Below, in pieces: positions 24,300 through 35,948 of a stretch of 64,000 nt of DNA. The notes beneath the pieces are model-generated. The model saw only the letters and a list, made by a program, of their open reading frames with translations, did not search any database and was not told the origin of the DNA. The stretch is from positions 19,344,991 to 19,408,990 of the forward strand of contig CP136061.1 of the NCBI GenBank assembly GCA_032622095.1, read 5' to 3'. The DNA comes from Siphonodentalium dalli. Lineage: Eukaryota > Mollusca > Scaphopoda > Gadilida > Siphonodentaliidae. A program made the position numbers and the translations under genes. Positions within the stretch are counted from its first letter, which is position 1. Each line of letters starts with the position of its first letter.

Positions 24300-25190
24300 A
24301 TGTTATATGGCATAGCTGTGTTGGCCGCTGTGTTTCCGCACAATAAGTCGACTGGACAATTTAACCCATTGCGTTTCACCAACGTTGATATCTACTTATT
24401 ATGTTTTGCCACATTGTATTCTCTACGATATATATAATTGCACGAGCGATCGTCCAGAATTGTCTTTGACCGTGGCAACCCCTCACATATCATACACGTA
24501 GTACGCTTTATTGATATGATCTCAATGCATGTTATCTACTTACATTCATTTCATGCGTATAAGACAGTTAGTTCCACAATTGATTTTTTTTATTCCATAA
24601 TAACTTGTGGCACCAACTATGCCATCGCTACTGTGGTACGTGTGTCCACAGCCAATAGCAGCAAGAAAGTACGTTTTCCAACCAGTTGCTTCACTGGAAC
24701 TCTGCCAATTGCAGTTGCCATCGTTAATTACTGAAGGTTGAACTATATATACATATCATAGAAATTTATTTGATAACGTGGTACATCGATTCATTTGTCC
24801 ACATAGAACAATATATAGCACTGACAAAAGGTAGTTTTGGAGATGTACTGGAACATATTTCCATAGTCTCTTATTGAAATATGTTAGACACAATATCAGG
24901 TGATTATTAAAAGGAAATCCCGCGACAAATCGAACGTCATAACCTCCACAATAACGAAAACAAGTTAGTCAATATGACTAACTTATCTGTTTAAAAGATT
25001 ATTCTTTAAGAGATATTCGTAGTGTTTATGAAATAATGATATAGGAACATTTAACCAAATAACGTAGCACTGGGAGTGACGTTCTGATATGTGCCATTAT
25101 ATCCTCCCATCACATTCGTTCAATTATAGCTCTAATAGAATTGCGATGCAATGCAATGTGAATTGAACATTTAGCAATAAATATTGAAGG
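24300..25190. other. No gene; diverged repeat pieces
   Basis: 24310-24660 shows a decayed relative of the palindromic element at 25670-26047 (tgccatcgctactgtggtac and gtgtccacagcc). caagttagtcaatatgacta at 24962 belongs to a short self-complementary word also seen near 26110 and 30140. Confidence 0.45.
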
Positions 25191-25197
25191 TACTCAA

Positions 25198-25653
25198 TCA
25201 ATCCGAGCAGACAGTCCCCATACCATCAAAATAAAACAACAACAACAACATTTCTTCAAAATACGCTTTAGTTATCAGAATAGATTTATTGCAACAAAAT
25301 AATGCTAACCACTCTCAACTATGGTATATATATGAAATTTCCTAAAACTTGTTATTTATCAACATTTTGTTCAACAAAATATGGCCGTATTATCACTAAA
25401 GTATCACGAAGTTTGACCGTATTACCACTAGACTTTAGATTTTTCCATCTTCATCCGCAATTTTGTCCGAGACCATCCGTTTGACCACGTGTTTCTGTGC
25501 CACATATTATTACACATCTCGAGAAATAACAAACTTAAAAAAACTCTGAGCTTTGATGGGTGGGTTCCTCGACTCGAATCAAATATTGTTTACCCCCCTC
25601 CCCCGAAGGCAAAGATATAATAATTTAGGAGCGTCTGATCGGATTGAGTACCC
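25198..25653. mobile_element. TTAA MITE family M1, near-complete copy
   Basis: Ends aggtactcaatcaatccgag and cggattgagtaccc. Flanking targets are decayed (ATTG, ATAA). An internal CAA microsatellite is at 25233-25249. Confidence 0.7.
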
Positions 25654-25669
25654 ATAAGCATCATTTAAT

Positions 25670-26047
25670 GGCTGCGGACACATGCATCACAGTAGCGATG
25701 GCATAGTAGGTGTGACAATTAATTATGGTGCAATTTTGGTGACAATTGGTCGTCATATTCCTGTGCCATAGCGAGACATGTCGCCCGCCGTACATTCACA
25801 CAATGAGTCTTTTCCAATTTTATGTATCGTAGAGAATACAATGTGGCTAAACGTAAACAGTAGAGATCAACCTTGGTGAAACTCAATGGGTTAATTGGTC
25901 AGTCGACTCATTGTGCGAATATGCGGCGCGCGACACGACTCCCTATATATGGCATATAAATTGTGTTGACCAATTGTCACCAATCTCTACCATAATTAAT
26001 TGTCACACCTACTATGCCATCGCTACTGTGGTACGTGTGTCCGCAGC
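25670..26047. mobile_element. Palindromic MITE with ~80-bp arms
   Basis: ggctgcggacacatgcatca, cagtagcgatggcatagtag, gtgtgacaattaatta is answered at the right by its diverged reverse complement. The ends are ggctgcggac and gtccgcagcc. Confidence 0.85.
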
Positions 26048-26049
26048 CT

Positions 26050-27100
26050 GAGCCAATGTAGTGTTGCGATTAGAGTTAGTCTATACGTCACTGTGACTAA
26101 GGCCATGCAGAGTTAGTCATAGTGACTAGCTGGAAGGTGTGGGTTAGTAAAAGTAACTCCAAAGGATAGTCATATTGACCCGGTTTTTTTCTTAGTGCAC
26201 ATACCTTTTGGAAACAGCAAAATGATGCAGAAATGACAAATGCCGATCAACAAATAGTGTTTCATTCCAGAGCCGTGTAATGTATGCATTATAATGTTAA
26301 AATGCTTAATTATGTTTGTTCGTTCGTTCGTTCTGTTTCTTCTGTTTAAAGCAGGCCTTGGTATTCAATTAAATGAGACAATTCCTGGCATATGGCTTAC
26401 AGAACATATTTAAATTGCATGCACAATTGGTGCCACGTAACCAATGAGCTGAGCGAACAAAAACCTATATTAAATGCATGCATGGGTGCAATGAGTAATA
26501 TGTATGTGGTCTTTGATTGGTGGAAGTTTGGATCGATTTACTTGATAATTAATGCCTGCCAGAATTGCACAATGCGTGTATTGAAACAATCTTCTCGTAT
26601 TACCACATGTATATGCGCACAGCACCAATTACAACGAATTGTCATAGGTAAATCAGGGTAAACTCATAACTATACTGGATTCTTTTCAACATTTTGGCAC
26701 TAAATATTGGTTCGGAAATTTAGCTGCTGACAGCACAATCTAAACTTGTTTCGGCTGGAAATTTCCAACTCCCCCTGACTCCCCCTGACTCCCCCTGAAA
26801 GCAAGGCATTCTATTGGTTACCGTTCACAAGGAAGTTGGACCAGCGCGCTCTTAATGTCTGCCATTCAGAACACGACTATCAGACACGTAAATTGGATGC
26901 ACGCCAGAACTATTCAAGAACAAACTTGAAATGTCTCGCCATGTATTTCAATGTTGGTGGAATAACTCGATATCCGTATAATATCAACATATAATTCGCT
27001 GAACATTTTACACGTCTTCGTTCAGAAATGAAAACCTTTCTGCTCAACGGATTGGCGCACTCTTTCGTGGTGTTACTGTTCGTAATAGGTATGTGCTGGT
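26050..27100. other. No gene recognised
   Basis: Includes a 10-bp triplicate (actccccctg at 26770-26799). The longest frame (26392-26661) has no splice context or recognisable domain. Confidence 0.4.
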
Positions 27101-27115
27101 TACTTAATAGATACC

Positions 27116-27902
27116 CCATAAAGAGGGTATCACCCCCCCCCTTTCGGTACGCGGGATTCAGGGTGTTTTGAAGCCGTACGCGGGATTCATGCCCCAGAAT
27201 TAACTGGTATTCGGGTTCAAGCAAAACATCTTGGACGCAGGTTTTGATGGCGCAAAATAATATTTTGTGCTAGTTATCTGTATGAATGAGTGGGTAAAAT
27301 AGCTTCTTGGGCATATTCGACCACTAGCCATGATATAGTATCATTAATCGTATCATAACGGCCTTATAACGCCCGAAAGGCGATATTTTGTTTGGGAAAC
27401 GGGTAAGAAATCCTGGCAAGCGCATAGGAAACAAAATGCTGGCCATTTTTTTTCTGGGGGGAGGGCGGGGGGGGGGGGGGGGGGGGGGCTAGGATACAGA
27501 ATTATGTCCAATTTTTCTGGGGGTGGGGTGATTTTGTTTGGGAACGGGTGGGGGCAAGATATTCTGGCAAGCGCCTAGAAACTAAATGCTGTCCATTTTT
27601 TTCCTGGGGCCTAGGAAACAGAATTCTGTCCAAGATTGAGTCAAATGTATTAAATGTATTAAAAATAATCACACACCGTTAAGAATAACCTCTCTTCAAA
27701 TTATATAGTATCACAAATACTCTACTCCAGTATCATGTCAGGTATAATGGATCACAATGTGTATATGTATGTGTCTATTTATCGCATATTATTTCTTAAC
27801 ATGTATTCAGGATTCACCCCCAAAATTAACTGATATTCAGGATTCGCCCCCCAAAATTAACTGGTATTCAGGATTCAGGGGGGAGGTGGGGTGATACCCT
27901 CA
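27116..27902. mobile_element. Inverted-ended element with poly-G tract
   Basis: Left gagggtatcacccccc and right ggggtgataccctc are inverted. The words ggtattcaggattc recur at both ends, and a G run of about 30 lies at 27466-27488. Relatives are at 6930-7370. Confidence 0.6.
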
Positions 27903-27906
27903 TTAA

Positions 27907-28358
27907 AGGCCCATTATTTTGTTTCCCTTGATATATGGTTTTATTAACAATCTATGCCATAAAATAAGATTAAAATACTATAATTCATCACCACTTGGAA
28001 CGTCTGCGTCTCAGAAGGTGCCCATAGAGCAATATATAGAATAGCTGAAACCATACAAACATTTCCCCCGTTACGACTCACAGAATGTAACATAATTCAA
28101 ACTATATTTAATTTTAATGGAAGGGAATAACTCTATCTTTAAGATATAGAGTTATCCCCTTCTATTGAAACTAATACACTTTGCACTACAATCCAGATGA
28201 AACTTAAAAAAAAAACACGTCGGTAACTCAACAAAAACAACATGTTCACATTTTGATAAATTTGATAATACAATGTTTTGGATCTTCCTCTTTCAAATGG
28301 TATATAAATGGCATATATTTCATATAATGTGATCTGGGGTTCGAAAATTAAGTGGGCC
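27907..28358. mobile_element. TTAA-type MITE family M2, copy 2
   Basis: Intact TTAA at 27903-27906 and 28359-28362. Ends aggcccattattttg and cgaaaattaagtgggcct. A central palindrome (tggaagggaataactctatc, returning gatatagagttatccccttc) is at 28118-28168. Confidence 0.85.
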
Positions 28359-28663
28359 TTTAAAGGGGCACACGGCACTCGAAGTGGGTAAATATATGGA
28401 CAAAATATAAAAGTCTGTAAAAATATGCATCTATACAATAAGAAAAACGTGGAGAAATAGATAAACGTTGTTCTTATATTCATTACTGACCGTTCTCCAA
28501 TAACAAACGTTCGCGTGTAGAAACCATTGTTATGTAAACAAAACGGTTACAGTGATTTGTCAACAAACATCGCTAATCGCGTAGCAAGTTCAAATATTTT
28601 TAGTCTGAATATGATTTTTAGAATATTTTACAATGACAACTTTCACCCTTTCCCAATGTTTAA

Positions 28664-29132
28664 AGGTACTCAATCCGTAAAGAGGGTCCCCATCTCAACA
28701 GATTCCAACAACAACAATCCGATCAGAGGGTCCTATATTACTATTTCTTTGGCTTTGGGGGTAAAAAATATTTGATTCGAGTCGAGGAACCCATCAAACA
28801 AAGCTCAGAGTTATTAGATATTGATTTTTGAAATTTGTTATTAACTCGAGATGAGTACTAATAACTGCCGTAATCTGCTCTGGATGTGTACTCCAAATCT
28901 ATTCAAACAGACAAGGATGGATAACTCTAAAATCAAGTGGTAATTTTAACGCAATTTTGCCTGAGATCTGGGCCAGAAAGTATTTCCGATAATGAAAAAT
29001 AATAGATTTCTAAAATCGATATCTAACAAATCTGAGCTTTGATGGGTGACTTCCTCGACTCGAATCAAATATTTTTGACCCCCGAAGCTATTGAAATAGT
29101 AATTGAGAGGAGTTTTATCGGATTGAGTACCT
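28664..29132. mobile_element. TTAA MITE family M1, full-length copy
   Basis: The best-preserved copy, 469 bp. TTAA at 28660-28663 and 29133-29136, ends aggtactcaatccg and cggattgagtacct. Subterminal inverted blocks carry ttcgagtcgaggaacccatc and gatgggtgacttcctcgact. Confidence 0.9.
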
Positions 29133-29537
29133 TTAACATAAAGTTTTTATTAAACTCTGGTATCTTATTGGATTAATCGGACTTTAATAGTAATACTATT
29201 GTAACAGTAATGTGTACATAAAAATGTTTTTGATGTGCGAAATCTCTCATTATTGGAGAGTTTTTAATGACGAAAATAAGAACAAAGTCAATCCGAGAAC
29301 AAATTCGGGTCAATATATATATTGCTATATCGGGTCACACCTTTCAGCGGTCACTGTGGCTAACTCTGGCCTTAGTAATGGTAACTAAGTTACACGAAGA
29401 ATAGCTACAATTGCTAACACTGCTTTGAATGATGCTTAATATATGATCATGGCTAAATGTTGTTTCCATTGCATCACAATTCTGTTAGATCATCTATATT
29501 GAACGAATGTGATGGGATGACACAACGGCATAATATA

Positions 29538-29908
29538 TGTGACCCGCCATATCAAATCCAGTCGTAAGTCGGGATTTTGTTTACCCTGTGCCAATGCATT
29601 CTCTTATATATGCGAGTCGACCATAGGTCGCTTCGCATATATAAGAGAATGCATTGGCCTAATAATTTTTTACAATTTTAGTAATTTGTTCTTGTATTCT
29701 TTAACAATTTTATAATTTCACCCATACAGAGCCCCAGACAAACATGAGCAGACAACACTCTTCTATTTGCTTCTATATATGTGTGGGGCTGCCTGCAGGG
29801 TAATTAATGGATGTTTTTTATTTTATGTCCTAAAAATTGTAAGAAACATTTATTTAAAAAACATGATAAAAAATTGTTAGGCCAATGCATTTGATATGGC
29901 GGGTCACA
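29538..29908. mobile_element. TA-target element with nested hairpin MITE
   Basis: TA at 29536-29537 and 29909-29910 flanks TGTGACCCGCCATATCAAA and its exact inverse. Inside, 29590-29660 is the same palindrome as in the 5710-5955 MITE (gccaatgcattctcttatat and its inverse), followed by an AT-rich arm. This suggests a piggyBac-like MITE inserted in a mariner-like MITE. Confidence 0.75.
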
Positions 29909-30189
29909 TATCAGAACTTCACTCCCACACCAAAAGCTACAATGAGATAATCAATTTCTTATCTCATAGATACCACAGACATCTCAGAAAAATGAACCCG
30001 TTAAACAGACCTATATATACCACAAACTATTGTTACACCTCTCAACAGACCAGTATTGGAATCTGTGTTTTAGAGAATTTAATTTTCTGCCTTAGTCATT
30101 TTGAATAAGCTAAGATAGTTATGTTGGGGACAAACGTTTGACTAACCTAAGTTAATCATTTTGACTAACTTTTTTTCCTTCAGTTAATT

Positions 30190-30670
30190 GATGATGATAG
30201 ATGTTTGACTGAATTTTTATATTATTTCGTATATTGAATCCCACTTTGAAGGTCTTGGTTGGCGCAAGTTGTATCACAGACTTTTTATAGTATTTCGTAT
30301 TAAGACACTTTGAAGGTCTTGGTTGATAAATGATAATAATCGTATGAGACTTTTTATATTATTCCGTATGAACACAATTTGAAGGTCTTGGTTAATAAAT
30401 GATAATAATCGTATGAGACTTTTTATATTATTCCGTATGAACACAATTTGAAGGTCTTGGTTAATAAATGATAATAGTCGTATGAGACTCTTTATATTAT
30501 TCCGTATGAACACAATTTGAAGGTCTTGGTTGATGATAGTTATTTGACACACTTTTTATATTATTTCTTGTGATAGTTGTTTGACAGACTTGTTATATTA
30601 TTCCATAAGAACCCACTTTCAAGGTCATGGTTGGTGATATTTGTATGACAGACTTTTTATATTATTCCGT
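30190..30670. repeat. 69-bp satellite, about 6 units
   Basis: Units contain tttttatattattccgtatg, aacacaatttgaaggtcttg and gttaataaatgataat. The 69-bp period equals 23 codons and stays open on the minus strand across three units, which explains a repetitive 92-codon frame there. Not a gene. Confidence 0.95.
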
Positions 30671-30849
30671 AAGAATACTCATTTAACACCAAATAATTCA
30701 GATTTTTCCTACGCCATTTTTCCACAAAAGAAAATGAAAAATACTTGCAATCACCGGATTCATATAGCACAGGCATTGAATACAAATAGACAGTATTCCC
30801 TGATCCCGTCGGCTGTTTCACTCAATTACAAATTATGTTACAACTTTCG

Positions 30850-32107
30850 ATACTAAAGCATCATTGATGAGAAGTTATCCCATAGGAAATGTTCATATAA
30901 TAAGTTTAACCATTCCGATACTAAAGCTTCATTAATGAGTAGTTATATCATAGGAAATGTTCACATACTAAGTTTAACCCTTTCTATGCTAAAGCGTCAT
31001 TGATGAGTAGTTATCCCATAGGAAATGTTTAGATAATAAGTTTAACCCTTTCTATACTAAAACATCATTGATAGGTAGTTATCCCATAGGAAATTAACAG
31101 ATAATAAGTTCAACCCTTTCTATACTAAATCATCATTGATGAGTAGTTATCCCATAGGAAATGTTTAGATAATAAGTTTAACCCTTTCTATACTAAAGCA
31201 TCATTGATAAGTAGTTATCTCATAGGAAATGTTTAAATAAGTTTAACCCTTTCTATACTAAAGCATCATTGATAAGTAGTTATCCCATAGGAAAATAACA
31301 GATAATAAGTTCAACCCTTTCTATACTAAAACATCATTGATGAGTAGTTATCCCATAGGAAATGTTTAGATAATAAGTTTAACCCTTTCTACACTAAAGC
31401 ATCATTGGTGAGTAATTATCCCATAGGAAATGTTCAGATAATAAGTTTAGCCCTTTCTATACTGAAGCATCATTGATGAGTTGTTATCCCATAGGAAATG
31501 TTCAGATGCTAAGTTTAACCCTTTCTACACTAAAGCATCATTGGTGAGTAGTTATCCCATAGGAAATGTTCAGATAATAAGTTTAGCCCTTTCTATACTG
31601 AAGCATCATTGATGAGTTGTTATCCCATAGGAAATGTTCAGATAATAAGTTTAGCCCTTTCTATACTGAAGCATCATTGATGAGTTGTTATCCCATAGGA
31701 AATGTTCAGATGCTAAGTTTAACCCTTTATATACTAAAGCATCATTGATGAGTAGTTATCCCATGGGAAATGTTTACATAATAAGTTTAACCCTTTCTAT
31801 ACTAAAGCATCATTGCTAAGTAGTTATGCCATAGGAAATGTTCAGATAATAAGTTTAAACTTTTCTACACTGAAGCGTCATTTATGAGTAGTTATCCCAT
31901 AGGAAATGTTCAGATAATAAGTTTAACCCTATCGATACTAAAGCATCATTGATGAGTAGTTATCCCATAGGAAATGTTCGGATAATAAGTTTAACCCTCT
32001 CTATACTAAAGCATCATTGATGAGTAGTTATCCCTTAGGAAATGTTCAGATAATAAGTTAAATCCTTTCCATACTAAATCATCATTGATGAGTAGTTATC
32101 CCATAGA
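30850..32107. repeat. 68-bp satellite, about 18 units
   Basis: The unit reads aaagcatcattgatgagtag, ttatcccataggaaatgttc, agataataagtttaaccctt, tctatact. Higher-order copies are visible: the ggtgagta/gagttgtt variants alternate around 31400-31720. Diverged single units occur outside the array at 53960-53990, 59543-59570, 61548-61575 and 61940-62000. It lies 350 bp upstream of gene B's first identified exon. Confidence 0.95.
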
Positions 32108-32460
32108 AGGGTTAGAGGCACGTTTCAACTATTATAAGTACCCAAACACCGAGTGTTGCACATAATTCACTTTAAAAATGTATGGTTGAATCGAAAACGA
32201 AAAAAGTCTTTGCTTTGTGCATGTTCGCGAAATCGGCTCACAAAAGATGCCAGATAATGTAATATCGAGTTGGCCTTCACCTACTGTGAAACATATTATT
32301 AAGGAACAGAAATGTATTACGTGCGTGATTTGTTCCCAGTGGTAGCACAGGTGGAATATGATAGATACGGCAAAGAGGTTTATGGCATGATCTAAAGCAA
32401 AAGAAAGTTAGAAAGGCTCTTTATTTTATCGTACCAGGAACCTACTGATTTTCTATTCAG

Positions 32461-32593
32461 GTGTTGACGGAGGCGTTTACTGTAAGACGAGCTGGGGTGA
32501 TAACTTGTATTGCGATGAAGGCTGCTGTACTGGGGGTTATTATCCGGCACATGGTACCTCATTGGGGTGCTGTGAAACAAACTTTGAAAACAG
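32461..32593 (+). CDS. Gene B cysteine-rich exon
   Basis: 133 nt with acceptor and donor as in the gene entry. Six cysteines with paired CC twice, plus Tyr/Gly/Trp-rich spacers. Confidence 0.85.
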
Positions 32594-35183
32594 GTAAGAT
32601 TAAAACCGGTACCATCAAACAGGGACGTGGTTAGAGGTTCTCTGTTGGGGTGTCTTCATTGAAAATTTCAATTCTATCAGCCGCCCCACACAAGCAGATA
32701 AAACTCCCAATTTCACAAAACTGCATTTGCATACCCTCCACTTTGGGATTGAACATTCCAACTGGTACAACAACCTTTAATTACGAAATTACAATTGGAA
32801 ATGTCCAACTTGACGCTATTGTTTAGACAAAAAGTAGAAAAATATGCCACTGTTGGATTAATGGCCCACTTACTTTTCGAGTCACCGATTATTGTTATTA
32901 TAGTGCCTTGATATACGATTTTAAAAACAATCTATGCCATGACATATGATTAAAATACTATAATTCATCACCATTTGAAACGTCTGTGTCTCAGAAGATG
33001 CCCATAGAGAAATAGAAAACAGCAGTAATCATAAAAAGATTCCCCCATTATGACTCCCAGAATGCAACAGAATTCAAACTAAAAATGTATTTTCAATGGA
33101 AGGGGTATAACTCTATCTTTAAAATATAGAGTTATTGCCCCTCCATTGAAAATATAACAATTTGCACAACAAAACCAGATGAAACTTAAGCACAACACAC
33201 ATTGGTAACTCAACAAAAACAACATGTTCACAGTTTATTACACCGGATAAGTTGATAATACAATGTTTTGGAGCTTCCTCTTTCAAATGGTATATAATAT
33301 GGCATATACTTTAATATGTGATCCGGGGGTTCATGGTATATAATATGGCATATATTTTAATATGTGATCCGGGGGTTCATGGTATATAATATGGCATATA
33401 TTTTAATATGTGATCCGGGGGTTCAAAAATTAAGTGGGCCTAAAAACTACAAATTCCCCACTATATGCAGTGTAAAATATCGAACTAATGTTGTGGCAGG
33501 CATGAAATTTCCAATTGCTGAACATTTTGACAAATGTTGGACCCCCGCCCCCAAACAGTGTAATCGAGATGAAACATTCACTGTGCACATTGGCAATTTT
33601 ATACTATAGTTGACTGTGGTTAGCATTATTTTTGGGTAATTAATCAATTATGATAACTAATTTGTGAGTGATTTTGCTTTGCATTTCTTAAAATTATAGA
33701 ATTTCTGCTGGGTAATTAAAGATAATAATTAAGAAATATATTCCCCTTGTTATTTTTTAGACTTTAAAGTTTCCCTGTCAAAACTTCAAAAAGTTCCCAG
33801 GTTTTTTACTGGTGGATCTCTACGGGCATTAGCCAGAGTAGAGATTCATGGCATGATCTAAATGATAATAGCAAAGATCATCTAATTTTTAGGTCAGGCA
33901 CAATTTTTTGCCAAAATTTTGCTGGCATTTCAAAACGGATTTTCTCAAAATCTGTCCAGAATTTCTTTATGAAATTTGGTACAAGTGATTATTGTGACAC
34001 AATATTTAAGACCCATCGATCAATTGGATATTATAATCTCATTTACTTCACTTTTATGGCATGAAAAATATTAAAACTTCACTGTTTTCAGGTACCAAGA
34101 ATTACTGTAACATTAGATTTTTTTTGAAAAGTACAGATCATATATCCATGATATCATATCTGAAGATCATGAGAGGATACTGAATTATTCTTGATTTGTG
34201 AAATGTATTGACTATTTTCATTTAGAAAGGCAACTATATACCCATAACTAATTTTCTATATTTGAGAATTTTCATGTCATGCCTGTTGATCAATGACACA
34301 TTGGGCTGATATGAGTTCTGGGTCATGGGTTCATAATAAAGTTTTATCTGACCACCAATCTCTTAAAACAGTGGCCTAATTCCAGTTGATTACTCCCCGT
34401 TTGAGTGGACCACACTGCATGTCAACATTTGTTTTCATTGGGCTGGAATATTCACAGGCCCTTGGGGAAAAATACCAGATATACCAATATATACAATACC
34501 TGTATACCAGTGACCAAAACTGGTATAATGTATATTGGTATATCTGGTATTTCCCCCAGGGGCCTGTGGTAATATTTGTGACTACCTTATTCTTCATTAT
34601 AATATATGGGAGTATGAAGCTATATTATGCAATTAAAAATCATTATGATACAAATGAAGCCTCCTCTCATAGAGCCAAGACAATAAGCTGATTGGTTATT
34701 GGAGTGTTGTGTGAAATTATTAATTATTCTAGCAATTCTTGGTACCGAAAGGGACAAAATAGAACATAATATTTTCAACCTCTCAAATGTGTTAGAATCC
34801 ATTGTTTTATCGTCTCTTGATAACTGCTCAGATTCTACATACAATGAAAATTATGATATGTGGAATTCAGGATTTATCCAGATAGATCCAGAGAAATTCT
34901 TTGTTGAAAATCTCTTGCCATTTTTGGCAGGATTTATGCAAAATGTGCGCCTCCCCCTTCAATGTTCTTGTTGATGATAACTGTTTTTACAGTTGTTTTT
35001 CATGAGTTTTCATAAGTGTTCTTGCGATGATGCGAAGACTTTTTTTTCTTTCTTGCAGAACGGTAACTATAAGTTCGATCACAATTGCATGCATCTCTGC
35101 TGTTCTTCTGCTTGCGTTTATGATCCCCCTATATGTCAAGATGTATCGCAGTGGTCGGCTTAACTCAGACAATGAAAAGCAAG
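32461..35183 (+). CDS. Gene B: six-cysteine, single-pass membrane protein (partial, two exons)
   Basis: Exon 32461-32593 has acceptor ttttctattcag and donor gtaagatt. It encodes VDGGVYC, an eight-residue spacer, YCDEGCC, a 13-residue spacer, and CCETNFENR, a C-x9-C-x3-CC-x13-CC pattern. Exon 35059-35183 has acceptor ctttcttgcag and donor gtatata. It encodes TVTISSITIACISAVLLL, then AFMIPLYV, then a basic anchor KMYRSGR and a polar NSDNEK stretch. The join is phase 2 into one base, as in gene A. The architecture suggests a cell-surface protein with a short disulphide-rich ectodomain. Upstream exons would have to lie beyond the 68-bp satellite. A candidate short terminal exon after gttaatgcag at 35804 (phase-compatible, ending in a stop after about 14 codons) is too weak to assert. 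Family unknown; CYYR1 or shisa-like is a guess from layout only. Confidence 0.8.
32862..33441. mobile_element. TTAA-type MITE family M2, copy 3 with internal triplication
   Basis: TTAA at 32858-32861; ends tggcccacttacttttcgag and aaaaattaagtgggcct. A 46-bp subterminal piece (ggtatataatatggcatata, tgatccgggggttc) is repeated three times at about 33288-33425. The central palindrome is at 33091-33155. It lies in the gene B intron. Confidence 0.8.
33690..33900. repeat. Dispersed repeat shared with 37435-37590
   Basis: ccctgtcaaaacttcaaaaa, gttcccaggtttt, tctctacgggcattagc and ttcatggcatgatc recur at 37480-37585. A partial copy is near 32345-32395. Gene B intron. Confidence 0.7.
34446..34576. 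repeat. Palindrome with ~46-bp arms
   Basis: ggcccttggggaaaaatacc, agatataccaatata is answered by tatattggtatatctggtat, ttcccccaggggcc. Loop about 40 bp. Likely a small MITE. Gene B intron. Confidence 0.85.
35059..35183 (+). CDS. Gene B transmembrane exon
   Basis: 125 nt, phase 2 in and phase 1 out. One clear hydrophobic helix of about 22 residues followed by Lys/Arg. Confidence 0.8.
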
Positions 35184-35483
35184 GTATATATAATGATTGT
35201 TGAACATAATGCAAGTAACTCTATGTTTTTCTCCATGTTGTTGTTGTTGTTTTCCATGTTGTTAAAGACAAGTTATTTTGGAAAATGGACTAAGAAAATT
35301 TCATTTGGCCAAAAAGTTTCTAGAATATATATTCACAATTGCCTCTCAAATTATCATCAGATTTACAAGAAAAAACCTGTAAGTGGTTAACAGGTAATTA
35401 ATCAGCAGTTGCTCGTCTGTGTATGAATAACAATTAGTCAATAGTCACACATGCTTACTTATCAAGACAATGATGATGCTTAA

Positions 35484-35721
35484 GGACTTTGCTAACCCAA
35501 TTTCTCCCAAATTTGATGGAGCCCAAAATAAAGGTTCGAAAAAATAGATTTAAAAAACCTCTATAAATTTCACATTTAGTATTTCTTAACATATTCCACC
35601 ATGAATTATACTCTGAAAATTTTGCATCAATGAGTTTGGTTACTGTGATTACTAATAAAAGTGAACATAAACATTTATTTTGACTCCATCAAATTCGAGG
35701 AAAATTGGGTTAGCAAAGTCC
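35484..35721. mobile_element. 238-bp TTAA MITE
   Basis: TTAA at 35480-35483 and 35722-35725. Inverted ends ggactttgctaacccaattt with aatttgatgga just inside. Confidence 0.9.
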
Positions 35722-35948
35722 TTAACTGTTAGAACAGCTGAAAGCATGCACTGATATTCACTGATATGTAAACAAAGATGGCATCATAATTGTTAATGCA
35801 GCAAACGATCGGCTCAGTTGCTTATTGGTAGAATATGTCTCCTAACAATTATTTGATTGTCAGCTGTGGAAAGATTTAAGACATATCATGGTCTTATCTC
35901 AATGAATAAAACGGACAAGTTAGTATCACCTCCGGTAACTGGACGTGT

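Noticed and set aside
30274-30552. 92-codon repetitive minus-strand frame
   Set aside because: It is the 69-bp satellite read in its open frame.
30850-32107. CRISPR-like array
   Set aside because: Units are contiguous 68-bp satellite copies without unique spacers, in an intron-containing animal genome.
34699-34974. 91-codon plus-strand frame as an exon of gene B
   Set aside because: It lies between the two phase-matched gene B exons, lacks usable splice sites in phase, and has no gene A counterpart. It may be a repeat fragment.
35804-35850. Possible terminal exon of gene B after gttaatgcag
   Set aside because: It is phase-compatible but only about 14 codons, with no counterpart found for gene A; kept as a note only.
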